Source: Streptomyces sp. NA04227 (lineage in GTDB: Bacteria > Actinomycetota > Actinomycetes > Streptomycetales > Streptomycetaceae). Taken from it: a stretch of 64,000 nt of DNA. A model generated the notes under the pieces. The model did no database searches. It was not told where the DNA came from and saw only the letters and a list, made by a program, of their open reading frames with translations. Made by a program: the position numbers and the translations under genes. This document shows, in pieces, positions 14,729-24,861 of this stretch (position 1 is the first letter of the stretch; the number at the start of each line of letters is the position of its first letter). The DNA lies in assembly GCF_013364195.1 (NCBI RefSeq), contig NZ_CP054918.1, positions 7,553,001 to 7,617,000 of the forward strand. Reading direction: 5' to 3'.

Positions 14729-14858
14729 ACCGCGCTCGTCCGGCACCGGGGTGCGGGAGCGTCACGAACCCCCGTACCCCGGACCGTCCGCGATTCTCAT
14801 GGACTCCTGAACTCACATGCCTCGCATGCCACATGTAACTCGGGAACAGGTGAGAACG

Positions 14859-15203
14859 ATGAGTGAGCTCGACATCCGCGACAACCGGACCGCCGAGCGG
14901 CTCGAAGCCGTGGAGGACGGTGTGACGGTCGGTCACATCCAGTACTTCGTACTCGAGGAGCCGGGCCGCGCACTCGTGCCCGTGCACACGATCGTCGACC
15001 CCGGCCACGAAGGCCGGGGCATCGGCGGATCCCTGGCGGCCGAGCTGTACGCCATCGCCGCGCGCGAGGACGTGCCGGTCGCGCCGCTCTGCCCGTACGT
15101 CGTGAAATGGGCGGCCCGCCACCCCGAGGACGCGCCCCCGGCCGACCCCGCCCTCCTGGAGGCGGCCAAGGCATACGTTGTGGCGCACCCCGGGCGCTTT
15201 TGA
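14859..15203 (+). CDS. Small GNAT-type N-acetyltransferase (YjdJ-like)
   Basis: The protein has 114 residues of the short acetyltransferase family that carries only the acetyl-CoA half of the GNAT fold. The strand HTIVDPGHEGRGIGGSL gives the pyrophosphate-binding R-G-x-G motif, and PLCPYVVKWAARHPE is the family's C-terminal signature. The substrate is unknown. ATG 14859 follows GGTGAG. The stop overlaps the next gene's probable TTG start (TTGA), suggesting coupling. Confidence 0.9.
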   Translation: MSELDIRDNRTAERLEAVEDGVTVGHIQYFVLEEPGRALVPVHTIVDPGHEGRGIGGSLAAELYAIAAREDVPVAPLCPYVVKWAARHPEDAPPADPALLEAAKAYVVAHPGRF

Positions 15204-15961
15204 GTACGGGACGCGAGGGCACCGCCCCGACCGTGCCCGGAGCCGGGCCGGCCCCCGGCCCGGCTGCCGGGGGAGTGCTCGCGCTGCTGCACACCTCGCC
15301 CCTGCACGTCCCGGTCTTTGACGCCCTGCGCGACGCACACCACCCCGGCCTCGTACTGCGACACCTCGTCGACGAGGAACTGCTTGCGCGGGCCGGGGCC
15401 GAGGGGCCCGAGGCGGTGGCCGAGGACGTCGGAGCGCTGCTCGTCGGGCTTGCCGCCGAGGGAGCGGGCGCGGTGCTGTGTACATGCTCGACCATCGGAG
15501 CCGTCGCGGAATCGGCGGCCGTACGGGCGGGCGTGCCCGTGCTGCGGGTGGACCGGCCGATGGCCGCCGAGGCGGTGGCGGACGGCCGCCGAGTGGTGGT
15601 CCTGGCCGCGGTGGCGAGCACCCTGGAACCCACCGCGCGCCTGCTCGCCGAGGAGGCCCACCGGGCGGGCCGCGTCGCCGAGGTGCGGACCGCCCTCGTC
15701 GAAGGTGCCTGGGAGCTCTTCGCCGCCGGTGACACCGAGGCGTACGCGCGACGGATCGCGGACGCCGTCCGTCGTACGGTCGGGGCCGAGGTCGTCGTGC
15801 TCGCCCAGGCGTCGATGGCCGGGGCGGAGCGCCTGCTCGGCGATCTCGACGGCCGGGTTCGCGTTCTCTCCAGCCCGCGGCCGGGTCTTGCCGCCGCTGC
15901 CGCCGAGGTCCTCCGGGCGCGGGGCACGGATACGGATACGGATATCGCGCCGGGGAGCTGA
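15200..15961 (+). CDS. Aspartate/glutamate racemase family protein
   Basis: The protein has about 253 residues. It contains the first-half Cys motif LCTCSTIGAVAESA, a DRPMAAEAV segment and a second-half motif VVLAQASMAGAE. True racemases have a second catalytic Cys there (ACTS-type); here it is Ala, as in a common actinobacterial subfamily. Racemase activity is therefore doubtful and an isomerase or lyase role is possible. TTG 15200 overlaps the upstream stop and gives coupling; a GTG at 15230 would shorten the disordered start by 10 residues. Beyond the shared transcript with the acetyltransferase, the context says little. Confidence 0.8.
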   Translation: MSTGREGTAPTVPGAGPAPGPAAGGVLALLHTSPLHVPVFDALRDAHHPGLVLRHLVDEELLARAGAEGPEAVAEDVGALLVGLAAEGAGAVLCTCSTIGAVAESAAVRAGVPVLRVDRPMAAEAVADGRRVVVLAAVASTLEPTARLLAEEAHRAGRVAEVRTALVEGAWELFAAGDTEAYARRIADAVRRTVGAEVVVLAQASMAGAERLLGDLDGRVRVLSSPRPGLAAAAAEVLRARGTDTDTDIAPGS

Positions 15962-16131
15962 GCCGGCGACCCACCCCGCCGATCCTGGTGCCGTCGGGCG
16001 TTCTGTCGAGTGATCCGGCCGCCGGGTGGCCCTGTCCCGGTGGTACGACGGGGTGAGTGGGGGCGATCAGGTCGGGTACGCGTGGGACAAGTCCAGAAGC
16101 CGACGCACGTCGACCGGCCTGGAGGGCCACC

Positions 16132-16350
16132 ATGACGCATCCGTACCCCGAACCGCCGACACCGGGCCCCCTGCCACCGGGACCCGAGCCGGGGCCCGAC
16201 GGTCCCGAGCCGCCCGGGCCCGTACCGCCCGAGCCGGGCGGCCCCGACCCGGCGCGTCCCCAGCCGGTGCCGCAGCCGCCGCCGTCCCCGATCCCGCAGC
16301 CGCCGGGCCCCGAACCCAGCCCGACGCCGCAGCCGGGTCCCGTTTCCTGA
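16132..16350 (+). CDS. Small proline-rich protein
   Basis: The protein has 72 residues, about half of them Pro, starting MTHPYPEPPTPGPLPPG and ending in PTPQPGPVS. GGAGG precedes ATG 16132 with normal spacing, which is the main reason to accept it as a gene. It has no signal peptide, Cys or transmembrane segment and should be disordered. The function is unknown. Confidence 0.65.
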   Translation: MTHPYPEPPTPGPLPPGPEPGPDGPEPPGPVPPEPGGPDPARPQPVPQPPPSPIPQPPGPEPSPTPQPGPVS

Positions 16351-16526
16351 GAGTGCGGCGCCTTTCCCGAGAGCGCGCCGCCCGGGTCGCGTCCGTCCCG
16401 GACGAGACCCGGGCGGCGCGCACCTTGCCGCCCCGCCCCAACCCGTTCGCGCCGTATCGCGCCGACCCCTCCGCAGTGAGAATGTCCCCGCGCCCTGCCC
16501 GCCGTCCGCCACGTCAGGAGCTGCCC

Positions 16527-18957
<2,431 letters not shown>

Positions 18958-19028
18958 GTACGCACCACGGCTGAGTACGCACTACGCACCCGGACGAGAA
19001 CCTCGGGGACGTACGGCAGCACGCAAAC

Positions 19029-19077
19029 GGACGCGGAGTGGGCCGCCGGGAGGCATCCGGTGGCCCACTCCGCGTCC
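19029..19077. terminator. Strong bidirectional terminator
   Basis: A perfect 16-bp stem (19029-19044 with 19062-19077, arm GGACGCGGAGTGGGCC) has a 17-nt loop that itself contains CCGG/CCGG. It separates the Rpf-like/M23 gene from the convergent transporter gene. Confidence 0.85.
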
Positions 19078-19089
19078 GCGCGTACAAGT

Positions 19090-19123
19090 GCGCCGTGCAC
19101 CTCCTCACAGAAGTGCACGGCGC
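19090..19123 (-). terminator. Second hairpin terminator
   Basis: GCGCCGTGCAC (19090-19100) and GTGCACGGCGC (19113-19123) form a perfect 11-bp stem 24 bp beyond the transporter stop codon, making a double terminator with 19029-19077. Confidence 0.75.
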
Positions 19124-19146
19124 GTGTGTCGCGGGCGTTCAGCAGT

Positions 19147-20517
19147 TCAGGAGCGTATTTCCTCGCGTGCGGAGAGCGGCGCGAAGAGGACCTGGGCGGG
19201 CGTGAGGACCGGCTGCGAGGGCATCAGCGGGAGCTGTGCGGGACGCGGCACCGGCGGCAGTTCGGTCTCCGAAAGCTCCGAAAGCTCCGAAAGCTCCGAA
19301 AGCTCCGCGAGTTCCGGAAGTTGCGAGAGTTCCGGAAGCTCCGAGAGCTGCACCGGTGTCGGGATGACCGTGGCACCGGAGGACAGCGACGGGGTGTCCT
19401 GTGCGGGTACCCCCACCGGGTCCTGGGACTCGGCCCCGGACCTGGTTGCGGACCCGGACCCGGACCCGGACCCGGACCTGGACCCCGATCCGGCCCCGGA
19501 TACGGCAGGCAGCACGGCAGCCGCGCCCGGCGCCTGGCTCCGGGCCTTGGCGACCGTCGCCGCCTCCGGCGCGCCCTCGCTGTCCGTATCGGTAGGAGCC
19601 GAGACACCCACCGCGCTCACGGCATCGTCCACGGACGGCGCGCCCGGAGCCGGAACCGCACCGGAGGCCGCAGCCCGTTCCCGGGCGTCCTGGCCGATGC
19701 GCTCGGTGGTCAGCAGCACCAGACCGCCCGCGGCGACCGCGCCGCACAGCAGGGCGCAGATCGTACCGGCGGTCCCGTACCGGAAGGACTCACCGAACAT
19801 CGTCAGGCCCACCGCGGCGGCGGCCACCGGGTTGACCACCGTCACGGTGGCCAGCGGGGCCGTCAGGCCCGCGCCCCGGTAGGAGGCCTGGGAGAGCAGC
19901 ACTCCGGCGGTGGCGAAGACGCCGATGGCGGCGAGCGAGGGCATCTGGCTCACGGCCGCGTTGGCCGAGACGTCCACCGCGACCGTCTTGGTGAACACCG
20001 AGGACATACCGAAGGCGACACCGGCCGCGGCGGCGAGCAGCACGCTGCGGGTCGCCGGGTGGCGCTGCGCGGTCTGGGCGACTGCGATCAGCGCGGCCAC
20101 CGCGCCCGCCGTGCTCACGGCGAGGGCGAGGCGCTGCGGCCCGCCGAGCGACTGCGACTCGGCGGAGCCGGTGAGCGCCAGCATTCCGGCCAGGCCGACC
20201 GTGGCGAGCACCGCGCCGCGCCAGGCGGCGGCCCCGGCCTTGCGGCGCACCAGTACCGCGGCCATGGGCAGGGCGAAGACGATGGTGAGGGCGCCGAGCG
20301 GCTGCACCACGCTCAGCGGGCCGTACGCGAGCGCCACCACGTGCAGCAGTCCGCCGAGACCGTTGAGGCCGACCGCGGCCCACCAGCCGGGGCTGCGCAT
20401 CGGCGCGTAGGGCCGGTCCGGGTTGCTCTGCGCCACCTGCTCCTGCCAGATCGCCGCGCCCGCGTACACGACCGCGGAGACGAACGACAGGACCACGGAC
20501 AACGCCAGGGCGCTCAT
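19147..20517 (-). CDS. EamA/DMT-type membrane transporter with long repetitive C-terminal tail
   Basis: The protein has 456 residues. Residues 1-290 hold about ten hydrophobic segments arranged as two EamA-like halves (start MSALALSVVLSFVSAVVYAG; AYGPLSVVQPLGALTIVF is typical of the family). The substrate is unknown. Residues about 300-456 form a cytoplasmic or external low-complexity tail with SGSGSGSGS and a run of LSEL/LPEL units. In DNA these are exact 9-bp and 6-bp tandem repeats (19268-19303 and 19451-19486). ATG 20517 follows GGGGAG by 6 nt; an ATG 13 codons upstream is less good. Confidence 0.85.
   Translation of the reverse strand: MSALALSVVLSFVSAVVYAGAAIWQEQVAQSNPDRPYAPMRSPGWWAAVGLNGLGGLLHVVALAYGPLSVVQPLGALTIVFALPMAAVLVRRKAGAAAWRGAVLATVGLAGMLALTGSAESQSLGGPQRLALAVSTAGAVAALIAVAQTAQRHPATRSVLLAAAAGVAFGMSSVFTKTVAVDVSANAAVSQMPSLAAIGVFATAGVLLSQASYRGAGLTAPLATVTVVNPVAAAAVGLTMFGESFRYGTAGTICALLCGAVAAGGLVLLTTERIGQDARERAAASGAVPAPGAPSVDDAVSAVGVSAPTDTDSEGAPEAATVAKARSQAPGAAAVLPAVSGAGSGSRSGSGSGSGSATRSGAESQDPVGVPAQDTPSLSSGATVIPTPVQLSELPELSQLPELAELSELSELSELSETELPPVPRPAQLPLMPSQPVLTPAQVLFAPLSAREEIRS
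19268..19303. repeat. 9-bp tandem repeat in transporter tail
   Basis: Four perfect copies of TCCGAAAGC are followed by degenerate copies to about 19348. On the coding strand each encodes part of the LSE repeats. The run is a likely site of length variation between strains. Confidence 0.85.
19451..19486. repeat. 6-bp tandem repeat in transporter tail
   Basis: Four exact GACCCG units are followed by two diverged ones, encoding the Gly-Ser run of the transporter tail. Confidence 0.8.
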
Positions 20518-20742
20518 CCGGCGCTCCCCGGGAAGAGGGCCAGGGTGACCCGGCATCGTGAACGGTCGGCTTCCATACCTTCAACCATGACGCGTGTTGT
20601 TGTTCACGTCGTCGTACTTGAGGGTGCCTTGCCTCCTACTGCCGGTGGAGTACACCCCCACGGCGGTCATGCTGCGGGCGGTGACAAGGTACGGGGAAAC
20701 CCCGATGTCCCGTATCGCAGGGGCAATTGATGTACTTCGGGG

Positions 20743-21483
20743 GTGGCTCAGGACTTCGACGCGACCCAGCTCGCGGACATCGGTGGATTCTTCCGAATCC
20801 GGACCGGCCGCGCCCCGGCGACGGCCCGCCCGCTCGGCGACGTCTACGCCGCGGACGCGGACGCGGACGACGATCCGCTGACGGCACGGGTCCGCATGGT
20901 CGCGCAGCGGATCCGCGCCCCCGAGCCCCGGGTGGCCGTCGCGCTCGTGCACCTCGGACTCGCGGCCCGCCTGTGGTCGCTGGCCCTCGGCTCGGCCGCG
21001 CTGTACGAGACCCTGCCCGGCCTGGACCCCGACCGCCTGTACTGGGACCCGCTCGCGACCACCGGCGAGGACCTGTGGCTCGACGAGGTGCGCCCCGTAC
21101 CGGCCGACACGGCCGCCGTGGACCGCACCGTGCGCGCCGCCCACCTCGACCCCTTCGCGGAGGTCCTGCGCACCCGGTACGCCATGGCGCAGGGCCTGCT
21201 GGACGGCAACTCGGGTTCCGCGCTGGCGGCGGCGGTCCGGGAGATCGACCGCTGGGCGCTGCGCCGAGGGCGGCCCGAGGTGGCGGCCCGGGCGGCGGCG
21301 TACGGCGACGCGCTGTTCGCGGACCCGGTGCTCGTGGCCACCGGCAGCCGCACGGCGGCGGGTTTCCGGCGGCGCAGCTGCTGTCTGTACTACCGGGTCG
21401 AGGGCGGCGGAGTCTGCGGCGACTGCTGCTTCACGGTGCCGCCCGGCGGGCGCGGCGGAGTGCGAGGCGCCGGGCGGAACTGA
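20743..21483 (+). CDS. FhuF-like (2Fe-2S)-binding protein
   Basis: The protein has 246 residues. The C-terminus carries SCCLYYRVEGGGVCGDCCF, the C-C-x10-C-x2-C cluster-binding pattern of the FhuF ferric-siderophore reductase family. The N-terminal part (VAVALVHLGLAARLWSLALG) matches the all-helical body of such proteins. It may reduce ferric siderophores in the cytoplasm. GTG 20743 is the first start in the frame; the preceding GGGGG is very close to it, so initiation is uncertain. It is divergent from the transporter. No siderophore genes are nearby. Confidence 0.82.
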   Translation: MAQDFDATQLADIGGFFRIRTGRAPATARPLGDVYAADADADDDPLTARVRMVAQRIRAPEPRVAVALVHLGLAARLWSLALGSAALYETLPGLDPDRLYWDPLATTGEDLWLDEVRPVPADTAAVDRTVRAAHLDPFAEVLRTRYAMAQGLLDGNSGSALAAAVREIDRWALRRGRPEVAARAAAYGDALFADPVLVATGSRTAAGFRRRSCCLYYRVEGGGVCGDCCFTVPPGGRGGVRGAGRN

Positions 21484-21674
21484 GCGGCCGGACGGCGGCG
21501 GTTTGGCGGGAACACGCGTGCCTACGTAAAATCCGGCCTTTGGAGCATCAGGCAGGCCGTGTCCGCACGCATTACTCGCCGCAGGGCCCGCCCTCCGGGC
21601 GAACGACGCGACGTCGCGGACACGACCCGGCACCTTCCCCGCATCTCCCCAGCACCTTCGAGGACACCACCGCG

Positions 21675-23159
21675 ATGACGGCCACCACGGGCACCCAGAC
21701 GGCAGAGGACGGCCAGGAGTACGGCCCCGGGATCGACCCGGAGCGGCTCGCGGTGTGCCTGAGCGTGCTCGAAGAACTCGACAAGCTGGAGGTCGATCAC
21801 CCCGACGCGATCGCCGTGCGTCGCGCCACCTCCGGCATCTACCGCACCGTGAAGCAGCGCCGCCGTCAGGAGCGCAGGGCCGCCAAGACCTCCCACGACC
21901 GGCAGGTCACCGAGGCCACCGCGACCGGCTCCGCCGAGCGGATCGACGACGAGACGCAGGGCATCCTGCCGTCGGGGTCCGCCACCGGCGAGATCGCCGG
22001 AATACTCCAGCGCCCGCGCTCCTGCTACGTCTGCAAGCAGCGCTACGTCGAGGTGGACGCCTTCTACCACCAGCTCTGCCGTACCTGTGCCGCCGAGAAC
22101 CGGGCCCGCCGCGACGCGCGCACGGACCTGAGCGGCAAGCGGGCCCTGCTCACCGGCGGCCGGGCCAAGATCGGTATGTACATCGCGCTGCGGCTGCTGC
22201 GCGACGGCGCGCACACCACCATCACCACCCGGTTCCCCGCCGACGCCGTACGCCGCTTCAAGGCGATGCCGGACAGCGACGAGTGGATCGACCGGCTGAA
22301 GATCGTCGGCATCGACCTGCGCGACCCGGCGCAGGTGGTCGCCCTGGCGGACTCGGTCGCCGCGGCCGGACCGCTGGACATCCTGATCAACAACGCCGCG
22401 CAGACCGTGCGGCGCTCCCCCCAGGCCTACAGCGAACTGATCGCCGCCGAGTCCGCGCCGCCGCCCGCCGGGGTGCTGCCCGCCGCCGAGGTGATCGGCA
22501 GCTACGGTTCCGGCGCGGTCGCCGCGCTGCCGCAGGCGCGCAGCGGCGGCCTGAGCGCGACGGAGATCACCGAGCTCGCGCTGGTGGCCAAGTCGGCGAC
22601 GCCCGCGCGTATCGAGGCCGCCACGGCCATCGACGCCGGCGGTCTGGTGCCGGACCTGCACGACTCCAACAGCTGGGTGCAGACGGTGTCGGAGGTCGAG
22701 CCGATCGAGCTCCTCGAAGTCCAACTCTGCAACTCCACCGCGCCGTTCATCCTCATCAGCAGGCTCCGCCCGGCGATGGCGGCGGCCGTGGCACGGGGCA
22801 CCTCGCAGCGGGCGTACGTCGTGAACGTCTCGGCGATGGAAGGCGTCTTCAGCCGCGGCTACAAGGGTGCGGGCCACCCGCACACCAACATGGCCAAGGC
22901 CGCCCTGAACATGCTCACGCGCACCAGCGCCCAGGAGATGTTCGAGAGCGACCGCATCCTGATGACCGCGGTGGACACCGGGTGGATCACCGACGAGCGG
23001 CCGCACCCGGACAAGATGCGCCTCGCCGAGGCCGGTTTCCACGCGCCCCTCGACCTCATCGACGGCGCCGCCCGCGTCTACGACCCGATCGTGCGCGGCG
23101 AGGCCGGAGAGGACCTGTTCGGGGTCTTCCTGAAGGACTACGCACCCGGCAACTGGTAG
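21675..23159 (+). CDS. SDR-fold protein with N-terminal zinc ribbon and altered active site
   Basis: The protein has 494 residues. Residues 1-110 are helical and charged. CYVCKQRY and LCRTCAAEN (about 118-145) form a C-x2-C pair-of-pairs zinc ribbon. An SDR Rossmann fold follows: LLTGGRAKIGMYIALRLL (TGxxxxIG cofactor loop), ILINNAAQT, then an insertion of about 100 residues, VNVSAMEGV (catalytic Ser) and NMAKAALNML. The position of the catalytic Tyr (YxxxK) is Thr, so ordinary dehydrogenase chemistry is doubtful. ATG 21675 was chosen because the open frame upstream is antisense-free filler overlapping the FhuF-like gene. The function is unknown; similar long zinc-ribbon SDRs are also known in eukaryotes (recollection). 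Confidence 0.85.
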   Translation: MTATTGTQTAEDGQEYGPGIDPERLAVCLSVLEELDKLEVDHPDAIAVRRATSGIYRTVKQRRRQERRAAKTSHDRQVTEATATGSAERIDDETQGILPSGSATGEIAGILQRPRSCYVCKQRYVEVDAFYHQLCRTCAAENRARRDARTDLSGKRALLTGGRAKIGMYIALRLLRDGAHTTITTRFPADAVRRFKAMPDSDEWIDRLKIVGIDLRDPAQVVALADSVAAAGPLDILINNAAQTVRRSPQAYSELIAAESAPPPAGVLPAAEVIGSYGSGAVAALPQARSGGLSATEITELALVAKSATPARIEAATAIDAGGLVPDLHDSNSWVQTVSEVEPIELLEVQLCNSTAPFILISRLRPAMAAAVARGTSQRAYVVNVSAMEGVFSRGYKGAGHPHTNMAKAALNMLTRTSAQEMFESDRILMTAVDTGWITDERPHPDKMRLAEAGFHAPLDLIDGAARVYDPIVRGEAGEDLFGVFLKDYAPGNW

Positions 23160-23177
23160 GCGCCGCCCACTCCGGCG

Positions 23178-23216
23178 GAACGGGCGCCCGGCGGTAGCGG
23201 AGAACGGGCGCCCGGC
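23178..23216 (+). terminator. Hairpin from repeated self-complementary decamer
   Basis: GAACGGGCGCCCGGC occurs at 23178-23192 and again at 23202-23216. The core CGGGCGCCCG is its own reverse complement, so the copies can pair. It starts 19 bp after the SDR gene and probably terminates it. Confidence 0.6.
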
Positions 23217-23661
23217 CGGACAAGTGGCCTCCCGCGGATTCACGGGCGCTGCTGCCCGTCGCTCTCCGAGCGGCGAACGGATCCGGCCAAGGTGGTGGGG
23301 CGAGGGAATCCGGCCCTCCGGCAGGAGCTGTTCGGCTTGGGCGGGTTTTTGTGCACTTCCCCAGTTGCACAGGTGACCAGGCCCCGGCGTGCGCCCACCG
23401 CGCAATCGCTTGCGTGCAGGGCCCGGAAAGTCGCTCCCGGGCGCCCCTTCACGGGCATCGGCGCAGTTGAACGCCGCCCTCGTGGGAAGAACTCCTACCC
23501 GCCCGAGGCATGCGCAAGCATTTGGCCAGATCCCGGGAATGTGCTCCCGATCACAGCCCCTCGTATGTGACCTTGTTACAAGGGGATGCGGGCAAGAGGG
23601 GGCGACAAAGGTGTCGGATCCAGAGCGCGCGCCGGGGCTGCGGTTGTTCCGGCGCGGGGTG
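23217..23661. other. Intergenic region between convergent SDR and HD genes
   Basis: These 445 bp show several open frames but none with a good ribosome-binding site and codon bias. The segment around 23565-23590 is unusually AT-rich for the window (TATGTGACCTTGTTACAAGG). Nothing else was recognised. Confidence 0.4.
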
Positions 23662-24231
23662 TCAGCCGTACGCGCGCAGAGGGCGTGCGGGCTGTCGCGC
23701 GGCGACGAGTTCGATCACCTGGTGCCAGTCCTCGAGAACTCCCGCGTCCATCCCGGTCGTTCGCGCCGCGTCGTCGGCCTGCCGCAGGATGAGGGCTTCC
23801 TCGGCGAAGGGGGCCCGTGCGAACGCGGCCCGCTCCCGCTCCGGCATCGGGCCGCCCTGGCGGCTGAGAGTGAGCCGGTGCTGGGCCGACAGCCAGTGAC
23901 CCGGCTCGGTCGCCGCGAGGTACCGCTTCGCCGCGATGTGCAGCCGCACGATCTGCGAGACGCGTTCACCGAGCAACCGCCGTACGGCGTCGGCCGCACG
24001 ACCTGCGTGCCCCACGTCGTCACCCGGACGGAGTGCGCGGCCGATGCCGTGCACCAGACCCGCCACCTGCAACTCCTTGTCGCTCGGGTGGCCTCGGCGC
24101 AGCAGCGCCGCCGTCTGGAGCGCATGCTCGTGCAGATCCGGGCCGAGGGCACCACCGTGATCCGGGGTGCCTCGTACTCCACGGCAGGCGCGCAACAGGT
24201 CCATGAGCTCATCGACAGTGCGCAGTTCCAT
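23662..24231 (-). CDS. HD-domain (PhnZ/inositol-oxygenase-like) protein with altered HD motif
   Basis: The protein has 189 residues. DLHEHALQTAALL gives the first metal-binding His, VGHAGRAADAVRRLLGERV and RLHIAAKRYL match the PhnZ-like mixed-valent diiron oxygenase family, and LSRQGGPM is also typical. The central HD pair reads VHGIG at residues 60-64, so the metal-binding Asp is Gly62. Catalysis by the usual diiron site would be impaired. ATG 24231 has GAGGGAG upstream. A small orphan gene (24568) lies divergently upstream. Confidence 0.82.
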   Translation of the reverse strand: MELRTVDELMDLLRACRGVRGTPDHGGALGPDLHEHALQTAALLRRGHPSDKELQVAGLVHGIGRALRPGDDVGHAGRAADAVRRLLGERVSQIVRLHIAAKRYLAATEPGHWLSAQHRLTLSRQGGPMPERERAAFARAPFAEEALILRQADDAARTTGMDAGVLEDWHQVIELVAARQPARPLRAYG

Positions 24232-24567
24232 GCGTCACTCCCTCGAACGGGCGGGCCGGCGGCGCAAGAAGCACAGCATGAACGAATGAACGTCAGGCGT
24301 CCTGAACTGGACCACTTGTTTTCAGCGCTATCGAGCGCGGGGGCGCTCATTTGGTTAACCTGGAGTCGGCGGACAGTCCATCCGGAACCCCAAGAAGGTT
24401 CACCTTCCGCCCCGGGAACTGCCGGTCAACACGGCTCGCTCCCAGGCGAGTCGCCGGCGCCACCGCGTCCGAGCCGCCCTCGACAGACCTCATTGCGGGT
24501 GCCAGAAGCCGGGCAGGAAGCCCGGTTCGGCGCGTCCGTCGGCTGACCGACACAGAAGGAGTACGCG

Positions 24568-24741
24568 GTGACACCAGAGAAGACCACGCGAGAACGGGGC
24601 CCTCACGATCCCGTCGAACGCCTTGCTCCCCGCAGTGAGGAACTGGGCAGCCTCGACGTCTGGGCCCGGTCCGCACCCATCAGGCTCGCCGGATACGAGG
24701 ACGACCTCGCCGAGCCGCACATCCTGCCGAGCGTCGACTGA
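24568..24741 (+). CDS. Small 57-residue protein of unknown function
   Basis: A very good ribosome-binding site (AAGGAG, 24556-24561) stands 6 nt before GTG 24568. The peptide begins MTPEKTTRERGPHD and its second half contains GSLDVWARSAPIRLAGYED then DLAEPHILPSVD. It has no Cys and no signal or membrane segment; it is acidic and aromatic toward the C-terminus. The charged first half followed by a compact aromatic/acidic second half could be a leader-core layout, but no modifying enzyme of a known RiPP class lies beside it. A perfect 22-bp terminator follows 40 bp later. It is not identified. Confidence 0.7.
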   Translation: MTPEKTTRERGPHDPVERLAPRSEELGSLDVWARSAPIRLAGYEDDLAEPHILPSVD

Positions 24742-24781
24742 CCGCAGGGCACCGCACCCACGCGGCCCCGGCCGCGGTTCC

Positions 24782-24836
24782 CGCTCATGCCGGTGCCCGG
24801 ACCCGCCATCGCGAGGTCCGGGCACCGGCATGAGCG
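24782..24836. terminator. Perfect 22-bp stem bidirectional terminator
   Basis: Bases 24782-24803 are perfectly complementary to 24815-24836 (arm begins CGCTCATGCCGGTGC), with an 11-nt loop and TTTC after the second arm. It stands between the small gene (stop 24741) and the convergent gene ending at 24862. Confidence 0.88.
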
Positions 24837-24861
24837 TTTCCCGGCGGCGCTTCACCCGGGC

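Noticed and set aside
20727..21674. An open frame that extends the SDR protein by more than 300 residues upstream.
   Set aside because: It overlaps the FhuF-like gene in another frame, is Arg/Gly/Pro-rich and lacks family similarity; high GC alone keeps frames open.
24782..24836. Inverted repeat as the end of an insertion sequence.
   Set aside because: It is a single compact hairpin between convergent genes with no transposase or target duplication; it fits a terminator.
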